Assembly: GCA_964471755.1 (NCBI GenBank)
Contig: CAYYJM010000266.1
Coordinates: 1 to 8,586 of the forward strand
Length of the DNA: 8,586 nt
Source of the DNA: CAYYJM01 sp964471755
Lineage (GTDB): Bacteria > Planctomycetota > Planctomycetia > Gemmatales > Gemmataceae
Direction: 5' to 3'
The translations under genes and the position numbers were made by a program. The notes beneath the pieces are model-generated. The model had not been told where the DNA came from. It saw nothing but the letters and a program-made list of their open reading frames with translations, and did not search any database. Every line of letters starts with the position of its first letter. Position 1 is the stretch's first letter. Of this stretch, positions 1-6,389 are shown piece by piece.

Positions 1-1325
1 TACCAGTCCTGGCACCACTCCCAGGCGTTGCCGTGCATCTCGTACAGTCCGAAGGCGTTGGGTGGGTAGGTGCCCACCGGCTGGGTCCGCGCCAGGTAGA
101 CACCGCGCGGAGCGCCGCCGTAATGGTAGCGACCATCGTAGTTGACGAGGTCGGTCGAGGGCGGTGGACCGAAATGGAACGGCGTGAACGTCCCGGCCCG
201 GCAGGCGTGTTCCCACTCCGCCTCGGTCGGTAGACGATACGATCGCCCCGCGGCCTGCTCGGCGGGCAGGGCCGACAGGCGCTGGCAGAACTCCAGGGCC
301 ATCTCGAAACTGACGCGCTCCAGGGGATGGTTCGGCCCCTTGAAGGTGGCCGGGTTGTCGTCCATGACCGACTCGTAGGCCGCCTGCGTGACGGCGAACC
401 GGCCCAGGTAGTACGGGCGCGTCAGCGTGACGGCGTGTTGCGGCCACTCGTTGTCGCGTTCGTCGGCCCCATCCTCCTCGTCTGGCGCGCCCATGAGGAA
501 CGACCCGGCCGGGATGCGAACGAACTCCATGCCCAGCGAGTTCATCACCCGGCGACGCGGCCCGGTCTGGCCACTCTCGCGCTGCGCCCGCCACTGGGCC
601 AGGCGCTCGATCGTCTCTGGCTTCAAGGCGGGGCCCATCGGATCGAGGTCGCGCAGATGAGTCAACCGCGGGCTCCCCAGCAGAGCCAGGACGGCGGCGT
701 CCGACAGGGGATTGTTGCGGATCTCCAGGCGTGCCAGCCGGCCGAGCTGGTCCGACCGGGCCAGCTGGAGCGCACCGGACAGGAGGATGTGATTGTTCGA
801 CAGGTCGAGCGCGGCGAGGCGTTCCGCGTGCGGGCTCTGCAGGATCTCGGCCAGGGCGTCATCGCCCAGGCCCAGGTCGGCAAGCGACAGACCGGGGAAG
901 TCGCCCAGCTGTGGAATCGAGAGGATCCTTCGGACCTTTCCAGTGCGGGTGATGCGTAGCGACTCAATCAGGGCTGTGCCACCGTGAGCGTCGATCGCGG
1001 CACGGAAGGCCTTGCTGGCAAACGTGCGAGCGGTGACGCGGACCCGAGCCAGGCCGCGGACAAAATCGATCCGTTCGCACTGATTGTCGAGCGGGCCGAG
1101 CCAGGCGGCGCGGTGCCGGGCGAGTTGCTCGTCCTGCTCGGCGATCAGAGCCTGGCGCTGCTGCCAGTCGGGCACCCAGTCGGCCAGCCGACATTGCAGC
1201 CGGACGAAGGCGGCCCGTTCGCTCTGGCCGTGGTCGTCGAGCCAGTCGGCCAGGATCAGACGCTGGATCGAGTCGTCCGGCTCGGCGGCGCAGCCGTGGA
1301 GGAATCCGGCGAGCAGTGGCTCCAT
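1..1325 (-). CDS. TIGR02996 / leucine-rich / FGE-sulfatase (SUMF1-like) domain protein, 3' end cut by the window
   Basis: The reading frame is open from an ATG at 1325 to the left edge: 441 complete codons, no stop. Residues 1-48 fit the TIGR02996 domain, with the hallmark LILADWLDDHG and a following AAFVRLQ. Residues about 140-228 carry two or three degenerate leucine-rich units (LAALDLSNNHI, LARLEIRNNPLSDAAV). From about residue 260 a formylglycine-generating-enzyme/sulfatase-modifying-factor fold begins: NSLGMEFVRIPAGSFLMG, then YYLGRFAVTQAAYESVM, RLPTEAEWEHACRAG and FGLYEMHGNAWEWCQDW at the edge. No signal peptide is visible, so it is probably cytoplasmic. The segment that would hold the paired cysteines of true FGE lies outside the window, so enzyme activity cannot be judged. 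The ATG is preceded by GGAG five bases upstream and sits 10 bases after the stop of the pseudopilin-hydrolase gene, suggesting co-transcription. In planctomycetes these domains are common and mostly of unknown function; a binding or scaffold role is inference. Confidence 0.9.
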   Translation of the reverse strand, partial: MEPLLAGFLHGCAAEPDDSIQRLILADWLDDHGQSERAAFVRLQCRLADWVPDWQQRQALIAEQDEQLARHRAAWLGPLDNQCERIDFVRGLARVRVTARTFASKAFRAAIDAHGGTALIESLRITRTGKVRRILSIPQLGDFPGLSLADLGLGDDALAEILQSPHAERLAALDLSNNHILLSGALQLARSDQLGRLARLEIRNNPLSDAAVLALLGSPRLTHLRDLDPMGPALKPETIERLAQWRAQRESGQTGPRRRVMNSLGMEFVRIPAGSFLMGAPDEEDGADERDNEWPQHAVTLTRPYYLGRFAVTQAAYESVMDDNPATFKGPNHPLERVSFEMALEFCQRLSALPAEQAAGRSYRLPTEAEWEHACRAGTFTPFHFGPPPSTDLVNYDGRYHYGGAPRGVYLARTQPVGTYPPNAFGLYEMHGNAWEWCQDW

Positions 1326-1335
1326 GAGGGCTCCG

Positions 1336-3018
1336 TCACTGTCCGTTCTGCTGAACGGCCTGCCAGGCCATTTGTTGCAGGTGGTTCGCCGTCGGAGCCG
1401 GGATGTCCACCAGGACGCCGCCGTTCGCATCGGCTAACCGACCCGGCAGGCCGACGGGACTCGCGCCGAACAGCCGGGCGTAGAAGGTACACGCCGCCAG
1501 GTACGAGCCGGCCGGGCTGGGGTGGCTGTTGTCGTCGGCGTGCAGGTTCAGGCCGGGGTTGGCGGCGTAGGACAGCTGCCACGCCAGCCCCACCGGGGCG
1601 ACCTCGCCACCGACCTGCCCGGCCAGACCATTATACCCCGCAGTCAACTGGGCCTGCGTCTCGGGCAAATGCTTGCGGGCCCAGGTCATGAAGAACAGCG
1701 AGCGGGCCCCGATCCCCTTGACCTCGGCCGCCAGGAGCTGACCGTACTTGCGGAACCACCCTGGCCCGATGATCGGCATCTGCGACTGCTCCTGCATCAC
1801 GACGACTTCCCAGTCGCGCGAGCGGATCATCGTGACACCGCCGGTGCTGTAATGCTTCTCGAAGGTGTAGCCGCCGAAGATGTGTCGGCCGATGTCCAGC
1901 GGTCGCTGTTTGCCGGCGCGAGCGAGGGAGGCGATCAACTCGGGCAGGTTGTTCCCCTCGGTGTAACTGTTCCCCACGAACAGAATCTTGAGCGGCCCGG
2001 TCGGCGGTGGCGGTGGTGGTGGCGCGTCCGGATCGTCGCCACAGGCCCGCGTGGCCATCGCTTGCCAGGCGGCCGGCGGCGTCGTCGAGGCCAGGAAGCG
2101 CACCGAGCCATCGGCGAAGGCGGCGTTCACCCCGCGAAGATGTCGGCTCCGGGCGGCCGCCTGCGTGCCCTGGCTGCTGCCGAACGTCCCGGGCGCGGGC
2201 GTGTCGAGCGAGCGGCACGGGGCGCTGTAGTAGGGATTGCCGGCGTCCTGGGGACAGGGTCCGTGGACGAGATCGGCCTTGCTGGCATTGGGCGGAATCG
2301 CTCCGGAGAACAGGGCACCGCCCATGTTGCCGAGCTGAATGTCGCCCAGGGAGCCGCCCCAGCCCGAGTTCGCGCCGCTACCGACGATCCCCTCGGAAAA
2401 CAGCAGCGTCTGGCTGGTGCCATCGACGACCATCTCGGCGCGAATCTGCATCGGCACCGTCGTGCCGTCGGGTCGCTGCCCTCGGGCGACGACGAAGATG
2501 CCGCCAAGGTCGCCCTTGCCGCCACCGATGGGAACGCCGTAGAGATCGCCGCCACCGACACAGCCGCGATAGCTGCCAGACATGCGACAGCGGGCGGGGT
2601 CGTTCCCTTCCAGCAGGATCGGCCCAAAGTCGGCCGGACACTGCGCGATCTTTGGCGCGGTCCGTCGGGCGAGCATCAGACGGGAGTCGGCTCCCCACGG
2701 CTCGAAGGTCTTCGGGTCGCCCAGGGTGTGCGCCAGGCGGGCGGCTTCCTCCTGTTCGAGGTGCGGCAGCAGACCCTGATACCAGGTGTAGGCGTCCGGA
2801 ACGTCGGCCTTGCGGGCGTACGGAAAGGCACGATGGGCCGTGTGATAGTTGTGCGCGGCCAGGGCGAACTGTCGCAGGTTGCTGGCGCAGGAGATCCGCG
2901 CGGCGCTGGCCCGGGCCGCCTGGATGGCCGACAGGAGCAGCCCGATCAGAATGGCGATGATGGCAATGACGACGAGCAGTTCCAGCAGGGTGAACGCCCG
3001 ACACCGCGACGACTTCAT
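1336..3018 (-). CDS. DUF1559 type II pseudopilin fused to an SGNH-fold hydrolase domain
   Basis: A 560-residue protein. Residues 6-30 are a prepilin-type signal (CRAFTLLELLVV then a hydrophobic stretch) with predicted cleavage between Ala8 and Phe9 and the conserved Glu at +5 (Glu13); planctomycete members often have Ala rather than Gly at -1. The DUF1559 (SBP_bac_10) body follows, with ISCASNLRQFALAAHNYH, DGTSQTLLFSEG and the terminal signature RGVNAAFADGSVRFL near residues 295-309. After a Pro7 linker (333-339) comes a second domain, about 343-560: LKILFVGNSYTEGNNLP (candidate nucleophile Ser351), VVVMQEQSQMP, and DNSHPSPAGSYLA, giving the Asp496-x-x-His499 pair of SGNH esterases. Known SGNH proteins include carbohydrate and lipid esterases; the substrate here is unknown. 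Expected location is the cytoplasmic membrane, hydrolase outward. The ATG at 3018 is chosen because AGAGG lies upstream and the basic start MKSSRCRAF is typical; a GTG at 3033 would add five residues. It lies 30 bases after the GNAT gene. Confidence 0.93.
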   Translation of the reverse strand: MKSSRCRAFTLLELLVVIAIIAILIGLLLSAIQAARASAARISCASNLRQFALAAHNYHTAHRAFPYARKADVPDAYTWYQGLLPHLEQEEAARLAHTLGDPKTFEPWGADSRLMLARRTAPKIAQCPADFGPILLEGNDPARCRMSGSYRGCVGGGDLYGVPIGGGKGDLGGIFVVARGQRPDGTTVPMQIRAEMVVDGTSQTLLFSEGIVGSGANSGWGGSLGDIQLGNMGGALFSGAIPPNASKADLVHGPCPQDAGNPYYSAPCRSLDTPAPGTFGSSQGTQAAARSRHLRGVNAAFADGSVRFLASTTPPAAWQAMATRACGDDPDAPPPPPPPTGPLKILFVGNSYTEGNNLPELIASLARAGKQRPLDIGRHIFGGYTFEKHYSTGGVTMIRSRDWEVVVMQEQSQMPIIGPGWFRKYGQLLAAEVKGIGARSLFFMTWARKHLPETQAQLTAGYNGLAGQVGGEVAPVGLAWQLSYAANPGLNLHADDNSHPSPAGSYLAACTFYARLFGASPVGLPGRLADANGGVLVDIPAPTANHLQQMAWQAVQQNGQ

Positions 3019-3048
3019 GGCACGACCTCTCACGACGTACGAATTGTC

Positions 3049-4029
3049 TCAGCCTTCACGGCGGAAGCTACGGCCGGTATCGACGACCTGGAAGCCCAGG
3101 CCGCGAAGCATCCCGACTCCGGCGACGTTGCTCTCGTCCACCTGGATCTCGATCACGCTGAAGAATTGTTCGCGCAGATAGCGCAGAAGTTGCAGGATCA
3201 GGAACCGCCCCAGGCCGCGACGGCGCACGTCCGGCATGACCTCGAAATCGAGCAGACCGATGCCGTGTTCCTGCCATCGGCCGCTGTAGACCTCCATCTC
3301 CCACAGGGCGCAGCGGGCATGGATCTGCTCGGTCTGGCGATCCACCAGACGGAATTCTTGTAGCTCGACCGGTCCCGCGACGCTGTCTCGCCACCAGGTG
3401 CAGTGCATGGGGGCGGCGACGATCTCGTAGCGGTTGCGATAAGCCGGGAAGCGCGTATCGACCACGGATGGCGTCTGATCGAGCGAGCGCTGGAAGACCA
3501 GCCGAGAAGTCGAATGTCGGTAGCCACGAGCCTCGAAGAAGGGGCGCGCCAGCGGATCACTGTCGAGGAAGCCGGCCGAATCGCTGCCACCGTACAGACC
3601 GAAGGTGAAGGGATTGAGGCCCGGCACCGGGCCGGCGTGCAGCTCGGTCGCCCCCTGTTGACGCAGACGTTCCTCGGCCCGGCGCAGCAGTTCGCTGCCG
3701 ATGCCCTGCCGGCGGTAGTCGGGCACGACGCCCAGGGCGCCGATCACGCCGCGTGAGCGATCCAGGGCCGCCTCGCTGGCATCGCAGCCGAAGCCGGTCT
3801 GCACGAAGCCGACGGGCGCGTTATCAGACAGAGCGACGATCAGCCCGGCCGGATCGAAGTACGGCTTGGAGAGGTAGAAATACTCCAGGTAGATGGGCCC
3901 CTGCAAATGCACCGCCCCGCGCCCGGTGAAGCAGGCGTTCCAGATCTCCACCAGGGCCGGCGGATCGGTGTTGCGAAAGCCTCGATACTGGATCACGGGC
4001 ACGCCTTTCCCCGGAGTCGAACGGATCAT
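3049..4029 (-). CDS. tandem-domain GNAT family N-acetyltransferase
   Basis: A 326-residue protein with two GNAT folds, each carrying an acetyl-CoA pyrophosphate-binding motif A. Domain 1 (about 14-180) has LGVVPDYRRQGIGSELLRRA, with R106-x-x-G109-x-G111. Domain 2 (about 200-322) has FEVMPDVRRRGLGRFLILQL, with R269-x-x-G272-x-G274, followed by the motif-B-like VDESNVAGVGMLRGLGF. The two-domain layout recalls mycothiol synthase MshD, but planctomycetes are not known to make mycothiol and similarity beyond the fold is not evident, so the acyl acceptor is left open. No signal or membrane segment is visible; it is probably cytoplasmic. The start is uncertain. The ATG at 4029 follows a purine run with almost no spacing and begins about 5 bases after the start point predicted from the TATAAT at 4041-4046. 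A GTG at 3996, with AAAGG seven bases upstream, would give VIQYRGFRNTDPP, which looks like a natural GNAT N-terminus and may be the true start. Confidence 0.88.
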   Translation of the reverse strand: MIRSTPGKGVPVIQYRGFRNTDPPALVEIWNACFTGRGAVHLQGPIYLEYFYLSKPYFDPAGLIVALSDNAPVGFVQTGFGCDASEAALDRSRGVIGALGVVPDYRRQGIGSELLRRAEERLRQQGATELHAGPVPGLNPFTFGLYGGSDSAGFLDSDPLARPFFEARGYRHSTSRLVFQRSLDQTPSVVDTRFPAYRNRYEIVAAPMHCTWWRDSVAGPVELQEFRLVDRQTEQIHARCALWEMEVYSGRWQEHGIGLLDFEVMPDVRRRGLGRFLILQLLRYLREQFFSVIEIQVDESNVAGVGMLRGLGFQVVDTGRSFRREG

Positions 4030-4040
4030 CCTTCCTTCCG

Positions 4041-4068
4041 ATTATAAGAAGTGAGGGCCGGGCCGCAA
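4041..4068 (-). promoter_or_regulatory. putative sigma-70-type promoter for the GNAT gene
   Basis: Read on the minus strand, a perfect TATAAT at 4046-4041 is preceded by a 16-base spacer and TTGCGG at 4068-4063, which matches TTGACA at three of six positions. It lies in the gap between the propeller gene and the GNAT gene, in an otherwise G+C-rich region, so the AT-rich hexamer stands out. The predicted start point falls near 4034, very close to the annotated ATG at 4029. This implies either a nearly leaderless transcript or translation from the GTG at 3996. Confidence 0.42.
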
Positions 4069-4104
4069 GAAGGGGTGTGCGCCGAGTCTCCAATGCGGAA
4101 GCCG

Positions 4105-4133
4105 GAGGCCGAGCAGCAGCGCGGCTCGGCCTC
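4105..4133 (-). terminator. hairpin after the PQQ-like propeller gene, possible terminator
   Basis: A perfect 10-bp G+C-rich stem (GAGGCCGAGC at 4105-4114 pairing with GCTCGGCCTC at 4124-4133) encloses a 9-base loop. It starts 17 bases beyond the TGA of the propeller gene and lies before the GNAT promoter, a natural position for transcription termination. No T run follows on the minus strand, so it is not a classical intrinsic terminator; it may slow polymerase or protect the 3' end of the message. Confidence 0.4.
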
Positions 4134-4149
4134 GTGTCCGAAGGGTCCG

Positions 4150-5361
4150 TCACTCCTTCCAGCCGAGAGCCACCAGCTTGCGGTTGTCACGCACGAACAA
4201 CCGGCCGTCGGCCACGGCCAGATGAGCCCGTACCGGCCCGGTCAGCACTTTCTTGCTCGCCCGGACGACGTGCCTCTGCGGGTTCGCTTCCAGGATCTCC
4301 AGCGTACCATCCTGACGCAGCACGAGCAGGCCGTCGCCGACGCGAACGATCGAGCCGCATCCGTAGCCTTCGGCCGTCCAGCGCACCTTGCCCGTCGCCC
4401 ACTCGATGCAGCGCAGCCGAGCGCCGAACTCCTCGCGACCATCGAAACCGTAGACGAAGTCGCCGACGATCGCCGGCGTGCTGAAATGAGCCGACAGCGA
4501 CTCGTCACCACTCCAGATCGTCCGAAGCGCGTCTTGCTTCACCTCCAGAACGATCGCCCCGGTGTCGTAACTCGACGTGAGGAGGATCTGGTTGCCGCGC
4601 ACGATCGGCGTGGCCGCGTTGACCGAGGCCCGCATGCGCGATCGCCAGCGCTTCTCGAAGACGACCTTGCCCGTGGCGGGTTCGAGGCCGACGAGCCCCT
4701 CGCGCGCGAAGACCAGCACGCGCCGCTTGCCGTCGAGCGTGGCCGCGATCGGCGAGGCGTAGCTCGCCTCCTGATCGGTCGCTCGCCAGACCTCCTTGCC
4801 GGTGTCCTTCTCCCAGGCGACGATGCCAGCCTTCGCGTCGCCGACCTGCGAAATGAGCAGGGTCCCCTCGACCAGCGGCGAGCTGCCGACGCCGAAGAAC
4901 GATTCACGCGGCTGATAATCCTTCGCCAGGTCGCGCTGCCAGACCAACTTGCCCGAGGCGAGATCGAGACAGGTGAGCAGGCCGGCCGCGCCCAGCGTGT
5001 AGACCTTGCCGCCCACGATGGTCGGCGTCGAACGCGGACCATCCCCCTTGCCGTAGGGGTCGCGATAGTCGGTGGCGGAGGCGAACTTCCACTGCTCCTT
5101 TCCGGTGACAGCGTCAAGACACTCGACCGTCTCGCGGTCGCCGACGCGGTGGAAGAGGATCAGCTTGCCGTCGGCGACGACCGGGCTGGCGTAGCCCTCG
5201 CCGACGTTGCGCTCCCAGAGGACGGTGAGCGGCTTCTTCGTCCAGTCGGTCGGGATGGCCTTCTCGGTCGAGACGCCGTCGCGGTTCGGGCCGAGGAACT
5301 GCGGCCAGTCGGCACCGAGGAGCAGGGCCAGAGCCAGCAGCGGAAGCACACGTCGAGTCAT
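4150..5361 (-). CDS. secreted PQQ-like beta-propeller repeat protein
   Basis: A 403-residue protein. Residues 1-17 form a signal peptide (MTRRVLPLLALALLLGA), followed by DWPQFLGPNRDGVS, the usual mature start of this large planctomycete family. At least five propeller-blade motifs of the D-x-x-TGK-x-x-W type are visible: CLDAVTGKEQW (81), CLDLASGKLVW (131), AWEKDTGKEVW (182), GLEPATGKVVF (225) and CIEWATGKVRW (318). These alternate with blade strands such as ASPVVADGKLILF and STPTIVGGKVYTL. Length and pattern fit the short propeller-only form, without a dehydrogenase heme domain, so PQQ binding and catalysis should not be assumed; binding or scaffold function in the periplasm is more cautious. 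The ATG at 5361 is chosen over the in-frame ATG at 5394 because it starts the signal peptide, has GGAGG eight bases upstream, and overlaps the TGA of the preceding FGE-domain gene as ATGA. This overlap indicates translational coupling and a functional pair. Confidence 0.93.
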   Translation of the reverse strand: MTRRVLPLLALALLLGADWPQFLGPNRDGVSTEKAIPTDWTKKPLTVLWERNVGEGYASPVVADGKLILFHRVGDRETVECLDAVTGKEQWKFASATDYRDPYGKGDGPRSTPTIVGGKVYTLGAAGLLTCLDLASGKLVWQRDLAKDYQPRESFFGVGSSPLVEGTLLISQVGDAKAGIVAWEKDTGKEVWRATDQEASYASPIAATLDGKRRVLVFAREGLVGLEPATGKVVFEKRWRSRMRASVNAATPIVRGNQILLTSSYDTGAIVLEVKQDALRTIWSGDESLSAHFSTPAIVGDFVYGFDGREEFGARLRCIEWATGKVRWTAEGYGCGSIVRVGDGLLVLRQDGTLEILEANPQRHVVRASKKVLTGPVRAHLAVADGRLFVRDNRKLVALGWKE

Positions 5362-6197
5362 GGGTTCCCTCCGGTCGTCCGGGCCTTCACACATCGGAAA
5401 CCGATCTGGTCGCTACGCGTCGAACGCAGCTTGCCGATCCGGGCCGTCGAGGTGACCGACTCGGCCGGATCGGCGAAGGAGCCGCCACGGATGACGAACT
5501 GGTTCGTGTCCTTCTCCACCGCGGGCGAACCGTCCTTGTGAGCGGCCTTGTGATCGGGGCTCCAGCTGTCCGCGACCCACTCCCAGACGTAGCCGTGCAT
5601 GTCGTACAGGCCCCAGGGATTCGGCTTCTTCACGCCAACGGGCGGATCGTTGCCCGGCGAGTTCGGCTTGTACCAGGAATAGTCGGCGAGGCTCTCGACC
5701 TTGTCGCCGAACGACCATTTCGTGGTCGTGCCGGCCTTGCAGCAGTACTCCCACTCGGCCTCGCTCGGCAAACGAATCTCCTCGTTCGCGCCGATGAGTT
5801 TGGCGTCGCGCAGCTCACCGGTCAGCTTGCGGCAGAACTCGCGGGCCTCGTCGTGATTGCACATCTCGACGGAGTTGCGCGGGCCGGTCCAGCGGGCCGG
5901 GTTTTTGCCCATGACGGCCTGGTAGAGTTCCTGCGTGACCTCGTACTTCGCGATGGAGAACGGCCGCTTGAACGCGATCTCGACCGTCGGCGTCTCGCTA
6001 CCGGGAGCGTCCCTGGCCGGATTGCCGAGCGTGAACGTGGCCGGGAAGTTGGCGTGGCCGGGGTTGATGGAAACCAGCTCCTCGACGAAGAGCTTGAGGG
6101 CGGCTTCCTTCCCGCGCGGGGCGGGCTTCTGAGCCGCAAGGCCGACGAGGCTCGTCAGGGTGAGCAGGAGCGCCAGGGTTCCGATTCGGCGGGTCAT
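5358..6197 (-). CDS. secreted FGE-sulfatase (SUMF1-like) domain protein
   Basis: A 279-residue protein starting with a signal peptide (MTRRIGTLALLLTLTSLVGL, likely cleaved near AAQ, residues 21-23). The FGE-sulfatase fold covers about 45-272: FSIAKYEVTQELYQAVMG (80-97), EAREFCRKL, IRLPSEAEWEYCCKAG (141-156), WGLYDMHGYVWEWVADSW (195-212), FVIRGGSFADPAES (234-247) and the terminal IGFRCVKA. True formylglycine-generating enzymes have two cysteines just after the GGS(Y/F) motif; here these places are Asp and Val, so sulfatase activation is unlikely and another binding or catalytic role must be assumed. No sulfatase gene is in the window. The ATG at 6197 has GGAGG upstream and starts the signal peptide; an in-frame GTG at 6308 would add 37 proline/arginine-rich residues and run into the terminator-like hairpin. 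Its stop overlaps the start of the propeller gene, so both exported proteins are probably made together. Confidence 0.92.
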   Translation of the reverse strand: MTRRIGTLALLLTLTSLVGLAAQKPAPRGKEAALKLFVEELVSINPGHANFPATFTLGNPARDAPGSETPTVEIAFKRPFSIAKYEVTQELYQAVMGKNPARWTGPRNSVEMCNHDEAREFCRKLTGELRDAKLIGANEEIRLPSEAEWEYCCKAGTTTKWSFGDKVESLADYSWYKPNSPGNDPPVGVKKPNPWGLYDMHGYVWEWVADSWSPDHKAAHKDGSPAVEKDTNQFVIRGGSFADPAESVTSTARIGKLRSTRSDQIGFRCVKARTTGGNP

Positions 6198-6230
6198 GGT
6201 GCCTCCATTCCGGGGGGGAGCGATCGGGCC

Positions 6231-6260
6231 ACGATACCGCGCTGGCGGGGGGAGCGGCAA
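6231..6260 (-). promoter_or_regulatory. weak candidate promoter for the FGE/propeller pair
   Basis: On the minus strand TTGCCG (6260-6255) and TATCGT (6236-6231) are separated by 18 bases; each matches the sigma-70 consensus at four of six positions. The pair lies after the terminator-like hairpin and 34 bases before the FGE-domain ATG, where a promoter for this two-gene unit would be expected. The match is not strong and chance is possible. Confidence 0.27.
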
Positions 6261-6285
6261 GAGCGTGACGCGAGCCGGGCGACCC

Positions 6286-6377
6286 AAAAACGACGTTCCC
6301 CCCGCCACCGACTCGGAACCGCAACCCGGACAGGTCGCGGTTCGCCCCTCTTTTGTCGGCTCCGGGGGGAACGTCGT
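6286..6377 (-). terminator. long multi-stem hairpin with T run, likely terminator of the DUF11 gene
   Basis: A perfect 15-bp inverted repeat (ACGACGTTCCCCCCG at 6290-6304 and its complement at 6363-6377) encloses 58 bases. Within these, CCGAC (6308-6312) pairs with GTCGG (6355-6359), and GAACCGC (6316-6322) pairs with GCGGTTC (6337-6343). On the minus strand the structure begins 12 bases after the DUF11 stop and is followed directly by a T run (6290-6286, whose first T also pairs in the outer stem), as in an intrinsic terminator. It is much longer than a usual terminator, so a small inverted-repeat element or a structured RNA serving as terminator is an alternative. Confidence 0.6.
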
Positions 6378-6389
6378 GTCTCCTGGCTG

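Noticed and set aside
1..150. Possible frameshift in the left-edge FGE-domain gene
   Set aside because: Reading the minus strand from 1325 gives one frame without a stop, and the conserved motif GLYEMHGNAWEWCQDW appears in that frame at the edge. The gene is only cut by the window.
1522..3363. Long plus-strand open frame of 613 codons opposite the pseudopilin-hydrolase and GNAT genes
   Set aside because: Its product has no recognisable domain and low-complexity Arg/Gly/Ala/Asp composition, while the opposite strand encodes clear families. High G+C makes such antisense open frames common.
4051..5541. Plus-strand open frame of 496 codons opposite the propeller gene
   Set aside because: It is the antisense of a clear beta-propeller gene, rich in charged residues, with no domain and no convincing ribosome site.
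6198..6308. Extension of the secreted FGE-domain protein to a GTG at 6308
   Set aside because: It adds a proline/arginine-rich stretch before a clear signal peptide and overlaps the terminator-like hairpin; the ATG at 6197 has a good GGAGG site.
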